Below are positions 34,833 through 44,641 of a stretch of DNA of 64,000 nt, piece by piece. The DNA is from Shimia sp. SK013. GTDB taxonomy: Bacteria > Pseudomonadota > Alphaproteobacteria > Rhodobacterales > Rhodobacteraceae. Position 1 is the stretch's first letter; each line of letters begins with the position of its first letter. The stretch covers positions 1 through 64,000 of the forward strand of contig NZ_LAJH01000028.1 in NCBI RefSeq assembly GCF_001292625.1, written 5' to 3'. The translations under genes were made by a program, and so were the position numbers. A model generated the notes under the pieces. The model did not search any database and was not told where the DNA came from. It saw only the letters and a list, made by a program, of their open reading frames with translations.

Positions 34833-36154
34833 TCCTGCACCCAACGAATTATCTCGGGATCAACTACGGGCGCATCAAGACGCGCGCTCCACCGACTCTC
34901 AAGGAGCTGACGCGCCTGACGCCCCATTTCCTTGGTGCGGACTTGGTCTGATGCCATTTGATCAAGCGCGTCAGCCCAACTTGCACCCTTTGGCATCACA
35001 CGCCCTGTCAGTCCGTCTTCGACAACTTCAGCCATATCGCTGACAGATCCGACAATACTGGGAACACCCACGGACGCTGCATCAATAACACGAACTGCAC
35101 TTTTGCAGCGGTTGAAGATGTCGTCTGTCAGCGGCATCACAGCACAATCAACAGAGGCCAACGTTTCCAGATAGGTTTCGTAGTCGCTGAATGGATGGGT
35201 TTCGACCTGATCTCGAAGGCCTTCGGGCAGAAGTTTTAGGTTGAAGTGTCCCAAAATGACCAACTTGCGGTCCGCGCCGCCCGCCAGAAACGCGGTGACA
35301 TCGTCAACAATCAAGTTGAAGTCGATTTCATGGCCCTGTGACCCACTGGCAAAAGCAACGCGGAACCCTTCCTTACCGGGCGGGGTCGGGGTTTTCATTG
35401 CGCGCGCGCCAGCTTGCAAAGCTTGGGTGTCAGCGAAATTGCGACGTACATGAACCGGGCGATTGGAATACAGCTCCGCATGAGCTTTCATTCCTGGAGT
35501 AGACACCGACAACATGTCCGCGCTGTTCATGACATCCAAGTACTTTGGCGCCTCGTTCATGAAGTGTTTTTTTTGCCAAGCTGGCAAAGCCTTCATGTTT
35601 TCATAGGTGCCGTATGCAGAGACGGAAAACAGTGGGTCGTCGAGATCATACAGTATCGGCAACCGCAAACGCCGCGCTTCATAACTAAGCATACTTGTGA
35701 CTGGCGTCGTGCAAAGCCGGTAAAACATCACGTGCGTCGCATCTTGTAAAATGGCGGTCGACCGAGCAACATCTTCGTAATGCGAAAAACTATAGTCCAC
35801 GTCGGCCAAACGCCAAATCTCATCCAGCTGTTCAACCCGGTATTTGCGGCATTGTGGCAAATTCAAATCGCCAATCATCGCCACTTTTCGGCGTCGGCTC
35901 AAAACTGCAGGGGCTTGAGAGATGTGAAATCCATCACGCTCAGCCAGATCAAGCCACACTGAGGCCAGATGTTCCGACGGAGGTCGATGACCCAGAGGCT
36001 CGCGGCGCCTGATCACAGACGTGATGCCACGCCCTGCCAGTCGGGCAGACACATATTGTCTTGTGCGGGCCAGCGCGCCGCGCAAACCTTCTTCGCGAAC
36101 CGCCCGTGAAAAGCGCGCGAGTTTGTCGCGTTTGAAAAAATCTAACAAAATCAT
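34829..36154 (-). CDS. Glycosyltransferase (GT4-like), upstream partner
   Basis: A 441-residue protein that looks like a GT-B glycosyltransferase. Residues ~95-220 contain IGDLNLPQCRKYRVEQLDE and the LRLPILYDLDDPLFS stretch common in this group; the donor half has FASGSQGHEIDFN and CKSAVRVIDAASVGVPSIVG, where E-x7-E is degenerate. The ATG at 36154 has a GGAA site and is preferred to a GTG four codons upstream. It is cotranscribed with the GT4 gene downstream. The strand is divergent from the RTX protein, with 272 bases between. Confidence 0.82.
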   Translation of the reverse strand: MILLDFFKRDKLARFSRAVREEGLRGALARTRQYVSARLAGRGITSVIRRREPLGHRPPSEHLASVWLDLAERDGFHISQAPAVLSRRRKVAMIGDLNLPQCRKYRVEQLDEIWRLADVDYSFSHYEDVARSTAILQDATHVMFYRLCTTPVTSMLSYEARRLRLPILYDLDDPLFSVSAYGTYENMKALPAWQKKHFMNEAPKYLDVMNSADMLSVSTPGMKAHAELYSNRPVHVRRNFADTQALQAGARAMKTPTPPGKEGFRVAFASGSQGHEIDFNLIVDDVTAFLAGGADRKLVILGHFNLKLLPEGLRDQVETHPFSDYETYLETLASVDCAVMPLTDDIFNRCKSAVRVIDAASVGVPSIVGSVSDMAEVVEDGLTGRVMPKGASWADALDQMASDQVRTKEMGRQARQLLESRWSARLDAPVVDPEIIRWVQE

Positions 36155-36426
36155 CACACGTTCCACAGAACTAGAAAGCCAATAATCACCTTATTAGCGT
36201 TGCCATCAAGATGTCGAAAGGCTGAATACAAAAGACATGAGCGTTTCAACCACCGGGTAGTCTAAGTTGGGTTAACTGCATACCCAATTACTCGAATTTG
36301 AAACTGTTTTTCGAAAGCTCTAAGCTACTTTCCGCCCTTTTGCCACATTTCTGCCCACGGCCGCGCGCGCCCAGCGGGCACCCTAACGGCGTTTGGTTTC
36401 GCCTTTTTGGCACAGGTATTTGGTTC

Positions 36427-39400
36427 ATGATTTCACTTGAAATAGCTGGTCGCTTGATCAGTAGCAGTTTCTCGGTAGCATCAGACACTTTTTCTTTCCT
36501 TTTGGCACCGGATACAGGTTTGGTCACACTCCTGCACCACGGCGCCAACACTGGCATCGAACTGACTCCGCACTCAGGCACATTGGCCAGCGTCGGAGAC
36601 GTTTTGACACTCACAAGCGGGCGGGTCTCTCTTGGCGGAGGGTCAGCCCCCGACAGCCTTGCACAACCGGTTTTGGCATTCCTTCAAGTACAGTCAGCCA
36701 CAAATATGGCCGCCGCCGTTGACATATTTCTGACCGGCGGAACACACGCCAGCAATGGCGGCGTGGCTCTAGCCGGCATGGCCGGACCCTCGACAATTTT
36801 GTACGTGGCGGACCCTAATGGAACTGGATTGCGGGTTTTCGAGCAGGGCCCGGATGGCTCTCTGACCCTCATCGACACCGTGGGCGCGTCGCAGGGCGAC
36901 TACACGAGCACCATTTCGGCCATGAGCCGCGTGACAACAGCCCAAGGGGATTATCTCTTCACCGGTTCGTCAACGGATCACGGGATCGACGTTTATCTCA
37001 TAGACAGCAATGGAAGACCTCAGCATCAAGGGTCCTTCGGAGCGACCGAAGGCCTGCCGGTTTCCGCAATTACCAATATCACCCCAGTCGATTTGGATGA
37101 CGTCCAATACCTGATCGTCGCCGCAGCTGGCAGTTCCAGCCTTTCTATCCTTCAAATTGGCGCGAATGGCGCACTTACACTCACTGACCATGTGCTGGAC
37201 ACACAAAACAGTCGTTTTCAGAACGTCACAGCGGTGGACACTGTGACTGTCGATGGTCATGTGTTCGTGTTTGCCGCTGGCGCAGACGATGGACTCACCG
37301 TCATGGTGCTAATCCCTGGCGGGCACCTGCTAGCGCTCGACACTTTGGCAGACGGAATTGACACCGGGTTGCAGAATATATCCGCACTGACGGCGTGTGT
37401 TGTCGGTGACGAAATTCAGGTGTTTGTCGGTTCGGGTACCGAAGCGGGCCTGACGCAACTGGTGATCGACATTTCCAACCTTGGAGATCTCCTTGTTGCA
37501 CCTTCTGGGCAGCTCGCTGGCACCACAGGTGACGACGTCTTGGTTCTGGAGGGAGCCGGATCAATCCTTGGTGGCGCAGGAAATGATATCCTCAGAGACG
37601 GTGAGGGGCAAAATAACCTGTCCGGTGGCGATGGCGCGGATATTTTTGTTATTGGCGCGGACGGGGCGCATGACATCATAACTGACTTTGAAGTCGGGGT
37701 GGATCAGATTGACCTGTCTCTAATGCCTGGCCTTTATTCAATTTCTCAACTCAGTGTGTCCTACACCGCCACGGGTGCGCTTCTCTCGTTTGGCGACGAC
37801 ACATTGGAGATTTTCTCAACTGGTGCAGCTCTGACTGCAGCTACATTGCAAGAGGCCCTGATCGCTGCGATTCAGCACCCAGTCACTTCGCCTGTCACAC
37901 AGCCGCCTCTGCCTGATCCCGAACCAGAGCCCGAACCGGATCCAAGCCCGGACCCCGACCCCGCTCCACAAGACGAAACGTTGATCGGCACTGCCGTTAA
38001 CGACGTTCTGCAAGGGGGCACAGGCAACGACACATTGGCGGGATTGGCCGGCAATGACACGCTTAGCGGTGGCGACGACGATGACAGCCTGATTGGCGGC
38101 ACCGGGAATGACCGTCTTCTAGGTGGAAATGGTGCCGATACGCTGCTTGGCGGCGGACAGGACGACGTAATGACCGGCGGCGCGGGCAATGACTCCGTTG
38201 ATGGCGGCGGCGGCACGGACCGATTGGTTTTTGAACTGACACGATCCACAGTTGTGGTGAACGACTTGGGCAACGGTATGATCGAGATTATCTGCCCGGT
38301 CGGGACCGACCTCGTGACAAACGTCGAGTTCTTCGACTTTTTGGATGGATCCCTAACGCTGGCGGAACTTTTACTCTCGGCGCGACCTTCAGCCGGTATA
38401 TCTCTCAATGGTACCTACGGGGAAGACACTCTGACAGGAAACACAGGCAACGACACGTTGTCTGGAAGTGCCGGTGCCGACATTATTGCCGGGGCGGATG
38501 GCAACGATCTTCTTGATGGCGGTGATCAGGCTGACACATTGACTGGGGACTTCGGCAACGACACCCTTTTCGGGCGCAACGGGCGGGACAGCCTGCAAGG
38601 CAACAGTGGCGACGACGTGCTACGAGGCGGAATTGGTAACGATATTCTGGAAGGCGGCGGCGGGCAGGACCACCTGAGAGGTGGATCGGATAACGACACT
38701 CTCTTGGGCGGCACCGGGCATGACACACTGCTGGGTGAGTTTGGGCGCGATCGGCTTTTTGGCGGCACCGGCAACGATATGCTGCGTGGAAACGGTGGAA
38801 ATGACACGCTCAATGGCGGGGCTGGCGACGATACTCTTGTGGGCGGCAATCTTTTTGACCTGTTAGAAGGTGGGGCCGGCAATGACGTGCTGGAAGGCGG
38901 CCGGCACGCAGATACGCTGCACGGCCAAAGCGGCGACGACTTCCTTTTTTGGGGGGGTGGCACAGACCGCCTTTATGGCGGGGACGGCAACGATACCGCA
39001 GAAGGCGGTTACGGCCACGATCGGTATTGGGGAGGCAACGGACACGACCTGTTCTCTGGCGGCGCGGGCAGTGACATCGCATTTGGCGAAGCCGGAGACG
39101 ACTATTTGCGCGGCGGGGGTGGTCAAGACACGCTCTTCGGCGGCGCGGGCTTTGATACTTTGGTCGGCGGGGTCAGCGACGATCTGATGACCGGAGGCCT
39201 GAACGGAGACATCTTTGAGTTTTCCACCGGCCACGGCAATGACACGATCACTGATTTCAATACATCCAACTCCAACGAACGCCTAGACTTGCAAGCCGTT
39301 GTCGCAATCACCGATTTTCAAGATTTGATCAACAACCATATCCTTTCCTCAAGCGGCAACTCAGTTGTTATTGCCACAGGAGATGGTGGACGGATTACAT

Positions 39401-39450
39401 TGCTAGGTGTTCAGCTCAGCGATCTGAATATTAACGACTTCATCTTCTAA
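36427..39450 (+). CDS. Large secreted RTX protein with N-terminal beta-propeller-like repeats
   Basis: A 1007-residue calcium-binding exoprotein. Residues ~40-355 contain repeats of the form GLxVFxxGPDGSLTLIDT / GLTVMVLIPGGHLLALDTL that suggest a beta-propeller. A short RTX block (near 380-420), a Pro/Glu/Asp-rich linker (PDPEPEPEPDPSPDPDP) and long GGxGxDxxx arrays follow. The C-terminus (HGNDTITDFN and final NDFIF) is a type I secretion signal. No protease or other catalytic motif is seen. The start ATG at 36427 has only a weak SD, and a TTG at 36298 would add 43 residues. The C-terminal ~450 residues match the M10 protease at 5.4 kb, including the non-RTX spacer. Confidence 0.88.
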   Translation: MISLEIAGRLISSSFSVASDTFSFLLAPDTGLVTLLHHGANTGIELTPHSGTLASVGDVLTLTSGRVSLGGGSAPDSLAQPVLAFLQVQSATNMAAAVDIFLTGGTHASNGGVALAGMAGPSTILYVADPNGTGLRVFEQGPDGSLTLIDTVGASQGDYTSTISAMSRVTTAQGDYLFTGSSTDHGIDVYLIDSNGRPQHQGSFGATEGLPVSAITNITPVDLDDVQYLIVAAAGSSSLSILQIGANGALTLTDHVLDTQNSRFQNVTAVDTVTVDGHVFVFAAGADDGLTVMVLIPGGHLLALDTLADGIDTGLQNISALTACVVGDEIQVFVGSGTEAGLTQLVIDISNLGDLLVAPSGQLAGTTGDDVLVLEGAGSILGGAGNDILRDGEGQNNLSGGDGADIFVIGADGAHDIITDFEVGVDQIDLSLMPGLYSISQLSVSYTATGALLSFGDDTLEIFSTGAALTAATLQEALIAAIQHPVTSPVTQPPLPDPEPEPEPDPSPDPDPAPQDETLIGTAVNDVLQGGTGNDTLAGLAGNDTLSGGDDDDSLIGGTGNDRLLGGNGADTLLGGGQDDVMTGGAGNDSVDGGGGTDRLVFELTRSTVVVNDLGNGMIEIICPVGTDLVTNVEFFDFLDGSLTLAELLLSARPSAGISLNGTYGEDTLTGNTGNDTLSGSAGADIIAGADGNDLLDGGDQADTLTGDFGNDTLFGRNGRDSLQGNSGDDVLRGGIGNDILEGGGGQDHLRGGSDNDTLLGGTGHDTLLGEFGRDRLFGGTGNDMLRGNGGNDTLNGGAGDDTLVGGNLFDLLEGGAGNDVLEGGRHADTLHGQSGDDFLFWGGGTDRLYGGDGNDTAEGGYGHDRYWGGNGHDLFSGGAGSDIAFGEAGDDYLRGGGGQDTLFGGAGFDTLVGGVSDDLMTGGLNGDIFEFSTGHGNDTITDFNTSNSNERLDLQAVVAITDFQDLINNHILSSSGNSVVIATGDGGRITLLGVQLSDLNINDFIF
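38410..39200 (+). repeat. RTX nonapeptide repeat array (propeller protein)
   Basis: Tandem 27-base units encoding GGxGxDxxx, more divergent in DNA than those of the protease gene. A shorter array lies at about 37990-38215. Confidence 0.9.
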
Positions 39451-39569
39451 TTTGAGCGTTAGTCTGCCGATTTAATCTTATTCAAAAAACGCAGAAGAAA
39501 TGGGTTGCGTACGCATTCCAGCGCCTGATACTTCCTGCATGTCCAAAAATGCAGAAAGTGTTTTGAGAT

Positions 39570-40118
39570 ATGTCGCGACCTGACTTTGTTGGCATTGGCG
39601 CCCAAAAAGCGGCAACCACTTGGCTGTTCAAACGGTTGAGCATGCATCCAGATGTGTACTTTCCCCGGGGCAAAGAAATTCGTTTTCGGGACCGCCGCGA
39701 AACCGTCGGTCGCCCTTTGAAGGAATACCAACGCATTTTCAGCGGCTTACAGGTCAACCATATCGGCGGAAAGACCGGCGACATTACCCCAGCCTATTTG
39801 CGGATCTCCGATACTCTTATCAAAAAGTTCAAAGAGCTGGCGCCTGATGTTCGTTTGATGGTTATCTTGCGCAATTCCGTGGAACGGTCAATTTCTGCCG
39901 CTGCGCAAGTTATTCGCAACAAAGAATCCTCGGCGGACCAAAGTGATCCACGTGTTTATGACCTAATCGATCAAGCTTTGCTGAACACCACCAGGTCACC
40001 GACCCCAAACCGCCTTGAAGTTGCGCCCGAACAAATGGCGCGCCTCAAGAGCACTTATCGCGACGATCTAACCCAGCTAGAGAGTCTGCTAAATCGTTCC
40101 TTTGGCTGGGATATCTGA
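39570..40118 (+). CDS. Sulfotransferase with an internal deletion
   Basis: A 182-residue protein with a normal sulfotransferase N-terminus: GIGAQKAATTWLFKRL (PAPS loop) near residues 8-23 and LMVILRNSVERSISAAAQ (3'-phosphate site) near 96-113. It also has a normal C-terminal helix (EQMARLKSTYRDDLTQLESLLNR... in parts). The block between, which in the related protein at 11.2 kb runs from the YMQRGFYSGQIKRL helix to a HTRKYDP region, is missing, about 80-90 residues. The frame is continuous, so this is an in-frame deletion rather than a frameshift. Activity is doubtful. It precedes an intact sulfotransferase by 54 bases. Confidence 0.75.
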   Translation: MSRPDFVGIGAQKAATTWLFKRLSMHPDVYFPRGKEIRFRDRRETVGRPLKEYQRIFSGLQVNHIGGKTGDITPAYLRISDTLIKKFKELAPDVRLMVILRNSVERSISAAAQVIRNKESSADQSDPRVYDLIDQALLNTTRSPTPNRLEVAPEQMARLKSTYRDDLTQLESLLNRSFGWDI

Positions 40119-40172
40119 GATCGGGCCAGCCTGTGCACATCGCATCGGACCGCCCGGTCAGGAGAGAAATCT

Positions 40173-41036
40173 ATGAGTGACCACCGCCTTTTTGGTAATT
40201 TATTCCTAAGCATCGGCGCGATGAAAGCCGGTACAACCTGGCTTTATACTGTGTTGTCTCGCCATCCAGAGCTACACTTTTCCTTGGAAAAAGAAGTCCA
40301 CTATTTCTATCATCGATACGTGAATTCAGGTCAGCTAAGCGAAACCAATCGCCTGAAGAATGCCAAACAACGCTACTTGTTTAGGTTCGAGCCCGAGCGC
40401 GCAAAAATCGACCGCGTTCGTCAGAACTTGCACTGGGTCAGCTCATATTTGAGCCGCCCTGTTGACGATCATTGGTACAGCAACCTTTTTGATCTCCGCG
40501 GACCACAAACATACGCATGTGATTTCTCCAACCTGACGGCGCATGTTCCATCCGAAGCCTGGCCGCACATTCAGGGAGAATGCGACAAACTGCGCGTGCT
40601 CTACACAATGCGTGACCCGATCAAGCGTCTTTGGAGCCACACAAAATTCCATTTGCAGATTACCGATCAACTCGAAAAACTCGACAGCTGGACACCCGAA
40701 GATTTCCGCGCCTTCGCCAAAAAAGACTTTTTGTGGGACAACGCGGAATATGGTGCTGTTCTGCGACGCGTGAACGACGGATTGCCGCGCGAAACTTGGA
40801 AGGCTCTTTTTTACGAAGATCTCCACGCTGATCAACGCGGCACATTGAAGTCCATCGAAGACTTTCTTGGAATCTCCAACTTCAATTACCCGCAGGCACT
40901 TTTGGAAAAACGCACAACGGAATCAGTGAAGGTGTCGATGCCGGAGTTTTTCCCTGAGCTGTTTGCCGAAGATGTTTCGCGTATAAAATCCGAATTGACC
41001 GATCTAGGTTTCGAGCCGCCTTCCAGCTGGCTGTAG
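40173..41036 (+). CDS. PAPS-dependent sulfotransferase domain protein
   Basis: A 287-residue sulfotransferase with PAPS loop SIGAMKAGTTWLYTVL near residues 13-28 and the 3'-phosphate site LYTMRDPIKRLWSHTKFH near 149-166. The last third (KALFYEDLHADQRGTLKSIE, LGISNF) is complete. It has a strong AGGAGAG ribosome-binding site. It differs clearly from the two other sulfotransferases here and has a longer N-terminal half. It lies between the RTX protein and the rml operon, which suggests action on a polysaccharide, but the acceptor is not known. It converges on rmlA. Confidence 0.88.
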   Translation: MSDHRLFGNLFLSIGAMKAGTTWLYTVLSRHPELHFSLEKEVHYFYHRYVNSGQLSETNRLKNAKQRYLFRFEPERAKIDRVRQNLHWVSSYLSRPVDDHWYSNLFDLRGPQTYACDFSNLTAHVPSEAWPHIQGECDKLRVLYTMRDPIKRLWSHTKFHLQITDQLEKLDSWTPEDFRAFAKKDFLWDNAEYGAVLRRVNDGLPRETWKALFYEDLHADQRGTLKSIEDFLGISNFNYPQALLEKRTTESVKVSMPEFFPELFAEDVSRIKSELTDLGFEPPSSWL

Positions 41037-41060
41037 ATCAATACTATCGCGTTTTGTAGA

Positions 41061-41094
41061 CGGGCCTTTGGACAACTACTTGTTCATCGGCCCG
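41061..41094. terminator. Inverted repeat between convergent sulfotransferase and rmlA
   Basis: CGGGCC (41061-41066) pairs with GGCCCG (41089-41094), with a nested ACAA/TTGT. No T-run follows, so termination is only possible. Confidence 0.3.
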
Positions 41095-41970
41095 CTATCC
41101 CAGCAAAAGCCGTTCCAGGTATTTGCCGTAAGAATTCTTAGCAAACAGTTTGGCCCGCACTGCCAGCTGATCATGCGAAATCCACCCCTGATCAAATGCA
41201 ATTTCATCCGGGCTACCGGTTTGTAGCCCCTGCCGTTGCTCAAGCGTGCGCACAAAATTCCCTGCATCCAACAGGGAGCCGTGCGTGCCCGTGTCCAACC
41301 ACGCATAACCTCGCCCCATACGCTGCACCGACAAGGTGCCCTCGTTCAAATACATTTCCAAAAGCGTGGTAATCTCCAACTCGCCGCGGTCGGAGGGCGC
41401 AACCTCGCGCGCGCGTTTCGGCGCATCACCGTCAAGAAAATACAGGCCCGTCACTGCGAAATTTGAAGGTGGCACTTCTGGCTTCTCGATGATGGATACC
41501 GCGTTCCCATGCTTGTCAAAATCGACCACGCCATAGCGTTCGGGGTCCGCAACCCGATAGCCAAAAACTGTTCCGCCATCAGTTTTCGCATCAGCGCTGG
41601 CGAGGATTTCCGGCAGTCCGTGACCAAAGAAAATATTGTCGCCAAGAACCAAAGTTGACGGCGCGCCATCCAAGAAGTCTTCGGCAAGAATAAATGCCTG
41701 GGCCAACCCATCAGGGCTGGGCTGAATGATATAGGTGAACTGCATGCCCCATTGGCTACCGTCCTCCAAAAGGCGCTGAAATTGCGCCTGATCCTCGGGC
41801 GTGGTGATGATTGCGACTTCCCGAATACCCGCAAGCATCAGGACGCTGAGGGGGTAGTAGACCATCGGTTTGTCGTAGATCGGCAAAAGCTGTTTTGAAA
41901 CGCCCATAGTGATTGGGTAAAGCCGCGTACCGGAGCCACCCGCGAGAATAATGCCTTTGCGTTTGGTCAT
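41095..41970 (-). CDS. rmlA: Glucose-1-phosphate thymidylyltransferase
   Basis: A 291-residue nucleotidyltransferase making dTDP-glucose, the first step to dTDP-rhamnose. The nucleotide-binding [20 protein letters not shown] is near residues 11-30, then [27 protein letters not shown] [12 protein letters not shown] and the IIEKPEVP motif. Length is normal. It is the last gene of a leftward rmlCBDA operon, one base after rmlD. The product is made by acting on glucose-1-phosphate and dTTP in the cytoplasm. Confidence 0.96.
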   Translation of the reverse strand: MTKRKGIILAGGSGTRLYPITMGVSKQLLPIYDKPMVYYPLSVLMLAGIREVAIITTPEDQAQFQRLLEDGSQWGMQFTYIIQPSPDGLAQAFILAEDFLDGAPSTLVLGDNIFFGHGLPEILASADAKTDGGTVFGYRVADPERYGVVDFDKHGNAVSIIEKPEVPPSNFAVTGLYFLDGDAPKRAREVAPSDRGELEITTLLEMYLNEGTLSVQRMGRGYAWLDTGTHGSLLDAGNFVRTLEQRQGLQTGSPDEIAFDQGWISHDQLAVRAKLFAKNSYGKYLERLLLG

Positions 41971-41971
41971 A

Positions 41972-42847
41972 TTAGTTACCTTTCAAATCTTTCAAAACAG
42001 CCGCGAGGCTAACTCGCCAGTCTGGACGTGAAATATCAAAGTCTTTTTGTATATCACCGCAATCCATCCGCGAATTCGCGGGCCGTTTCGCCGGTGTCGG
42101 ATAGTCAGAAGATGGAATATCGGTGACTGCCACCGCGCGTCCGGCTTGGTCAAAAATTTCTCGGGCAAAATCGGCCCAGCTTGCGTCCGGCGCACCCGAG
42201 AAATGATAGGTTCCGCCTTCCTGGCCCGCGAGCATTGCGTTTGCGATCTTAATGCAGGCCGCTGCGATATCTGCAGCAGAAGTCGGGCCGCCCACCTGAT
42301 CCCCGACGATCGTCAGCGCGTCGCGTGTCTCTGCAAGCCGAAGCATCGTTTTGACAAAATTGTTGCCGTGCGAAGAAAACACCCAGCTTGTGCGCAGGAT
42401 CGCGGCGTTGCCACCTGCGGCCAGAATGCCGTTCTCTCCCGCTAATTTGGATCTGCCATAGGCGCCGAGAGGTCCCGTTGGGCCTGTTGGGCGCCATGGC
42501 GTTGTGCCTGACCCATCGAACACATAGTCCGTCGAGATGTGCACGAACGGAAGACCTCGCGCCGCACAGGCTTCGGCCATTGCTTTTGGAGTCTCGCCAT
42601 TAACACATGTAGCCAAGAGTTCTTCTTCTTCAGCCTTGTCCACCGCTGTGTAGGCCGCCGCATTGATCACCGCGACCGCTTCGGTTTCTGCAATGATCTT
42701 CGCGCAGGCATTGGAGTCACTCAGATCCGCATCTTCCCGACCCAACGAGATAACACGGTCACTTTGCCGTTGCAGTTCTGTCGCGACTTGTCCCGTGCGG
42801 CCAAAAACCAGAATAGGGGCATCATGTGTTGTCGGCGTTTGGATCAT
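41972..42847 (-). CDS. rmlD: dTDP-4-dehydrorhamnose reductase
   Basis: A 291-residue short-chain reductase that makes dTDP-L-rhamnose, the last step. The Rossmann motif FGRTGQVA is near residues 13-20, the acidic DADLSD and [13 protein letters not shown] are conserved, and the catalytic YxxxK is YGRSK. The ATG at 42847 has an AAGG site; an upstream extension in the same frame is not supported. Rhamnose here could enter capsule or LPS. Confidence 0.94.
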   Translation of the reverse strand: MIQTPTTHDAPILVFGRTGQVATELQRQSDRVISLGREDADLSDSNACAKIIAETEAVAVINAAAYTAVDKAEEEELLATCVNGETPKAMAEACAARGLPFVHISTDYVFDGSGTTPWRPTGPTGPLGAYGRSKLAGENGILAAGGNAAILRTSWVFSSHGNNFVKTMLRLAETRDALTIVGDQVGGPTSAADIAAACIKIANAMLAGQEGGTYHFSGAPDASWADFAREIFDQAGRAVAVTDIPSSDYPTPAKRPANSRMDCGDIQKDFDISRPDWRVSLAAVLKDLKGN

Positions 42848-42902
42848 GATCAAACCTTGTTTCGTCTTCTGCGATGAGGAAATTTGCGCGAAGCACCTTT
42901 GT

Positions 42903-43952
42903 TTATCCGGTACCCAGCCTTTTTCCGACGCCATGCCGTTCCTGCAAGGGGCGCCACCAAGCTTCATTATCCAGATACCACGCAACCGTGAGCGCCAGAC
43001 CTTCTTCTACGGTCACACTTGGTCGCCAGTTTAGCTCTTCGCGAATGCGTGTTGGGTCGATAGCATACCGTGCATCATGTCCGGGTCGATCGGTGACAAA
43101 CTCGATCTGGTCGCTGTAAGATCCGCCGCCCGCCTTCGGTCGCTTTTCATCAAGGATAGCGCACAGGGTTTGCACCAACTCAAGGTTACTGCGCTCGTTT
43201 TCACCACCAATGTTGTAAGACCGGCCCAGTGCGCCTTTTTCGGCAACCAGCAACAGGGCGTCAGCGTGATCTTCGACATAAAGCCAGTCGCGTACGTTTG
43301 ACCCGTCACCGTAGATTGGCAGATCTTTTCCAGCCAAAGCGTTGAGGATCACAACCGGAATCAGCTTTTCCGGAAAGTGATAAGGTCCGTAGTTGTTTGA
43401 ACAATTGGTCAGGACAACGGGTAAGCCATAGGTCTCTTGCCATGCGCGCACGAGGTGGTCCGATGCGGCCTTTGACGCCGAATATGGGCTACGGGGATCG
43501 TAAGCAGTGGTCTCGGTGAACTGAACGTCAGGGTTACTTGGAAGCGAGCCAAAAACCTCATCGGTTGAAATGTGGTGAAAGCGGAAGGACTCCGGCTTTC
43601 CGGCGTCCACCCAATAACTGCGCGCCGCTTCCAGCATATTGTATGTGCCGGTAATGTTGGTTTCTATAAAGTCGCCAGGTCCGTCAATTGAACGGTCAAC
43701 ATGGGACTCGGCGGCCAAGTGCATCACAACTTCAGGCTTGTGTTTGGCAAAGATTTTGTCCAACGCCGTGCGATCACGAATGTCTGCTTTTTCAAAGGTA
43801 TAGAGCGGGTTATCCGCCACATCCGCAACGTTTTCCAGACAGGCTGCATAAGTGAGCGCGTCAAGGTTTATGACTTCGTGCCCGCGTGACACAGCCAAAC
43901 GCACAACAGCGGACCCTATAAACCCTGCACCACCGGTAACGAGAAGTTTCAT
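42903..43952 (-). CDS. rmlB: dTDP-glucose 4,6-dehydratase
   Basis: A 349-residue extended short-chain dehydrogenase. The Rossmann motif GGAGFIG is at residues 7-13, the catalytic [11 protein letters not shown] contains the Asp-Glu pair and the YxxxK is YSASK. It converts dTDP-glucose to the 4-keto-6-deoxy sugar with bound NAD+. Its start overlaps the rmlC stop by one base (TAATG). Length and motifs are complete. Confidence 0.96.
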   Translation of the reverse strand: MKLLVTGGAGFIGSAVVRLAVSRGHEVINLDALTYAACLENVADVADNPLYTFEKADIRDRTALDKIFAKHKPEVVMHLAAESHVDRSIDGPGDFIETNITGTYNMLEAARSYWVDAGKPESFRFHHISTDEVFGSLPSNPDVQFTETTAYDPRSPYSASKAASDHLVRAWQETYGLPVVLTNCSNNYGPYHFPEKLIPVVILNALAGKDLPIYGDGSNVRDWLYVEDHADALLLVAEKGALGRSYNIGGENERSNLELVQTLCAILDEKRPKAGGGSYSDQIEFVTDRPGHDARYAIDPTRIREELNWRPSVTVEEGLALTVAWYLDNEAWWRPLQERHGVGKRLGTG

Positions 43953-44515
43953 TATGTGAAATCCTCGAAAGTAAAGGGGCTGGCGAAACCTTGGAGCGTC
44001 GGGGCTGTAGTGTCTTTTTCCGAAAGGACCGGATCGCCATTAAAGCCCCACTCGATTCCGCAACTGTCCCAACGCAAACCCGCGTCACAATCAGGCGCAT
44101 AATAATCGGTGCATTTGTAGATGATTTCCGTGTCTGGCAGACGGGTGACAAACCCATGCGCGAAACCAGGCGGTACCCAAAGCTGCTTGCCATTCTCAGC
44201 GGTCAATTCTTCACCCACCCACTCGCCGTAAGTTGGGCTGCCGGTGCGGATGTCCACTGCGACGTCGAAAAGCGCGCCTCGACCACAGCGTACCAGCTTC
44301 CCTTGAGCATGAGGCGGGGTTTGAAAATGAAGACCCCGGATTGTGCCAACGTCGCTCGAAAGAGAATGATTATCTTGAACAAAATCAATGTCCAAGCCCG
44401 CGTCAACCATGCGCTTACGGTTCCAACTTTCGGAAAAAAATCCACGGTGATCGCCAAACCTAGCGGGAGTCAGCAATACGACTCCGGGCAAGCGCGTTTC
44501 GGTAACTTCCAACAT
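43952..44515 (-). CDS. rmlC: dTDP-4-dehydrorhamnose 3,5-epimerase
   Basis: A 187-residue cupin epimerase. The conserved FVQDNHSLS, then RGLHFQ and the [11 protein letters not shown] core with its catalytic histidine are present, followed by [14 protein letters not shown] [13 protein letters not shown]. It is the first gene of the leftward rmlCBDA operon; its promoter should lie in the 126 bases before 44641. The motif [10 protein letters not shown] near the end matches family members. Confidence 0.95.
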   Translation of the reverse strand: MLEVTETRLPGVVLLTPARFGDHRGFFSESWNRKRMVDAGLDIDFVQDNHSLSSDVGTIRGLHFQTPPHAQGKLVRCGRGALFDVAVDIRTGSPTYGEWVGEELTAENGKQLWVPPGFAHGFVTRLPDTEIIYKCTDYYAPDCDAGLRWDSCGIEWGFNGDPVLSEKDTTAPTLQGFASPFTFEDFT

Positions 44516-44641
44516 ATGTTTGTACCCTGAAAAACAGCTTTAAGTTCTGCATACACGCTGCAACGCAGCAGGAAAACCCTACTCTTGTTTTACACCAATT
44601 TGACCGCAGGCCCTTGCCTATTCTCTCGCAGCCGGACGAAA

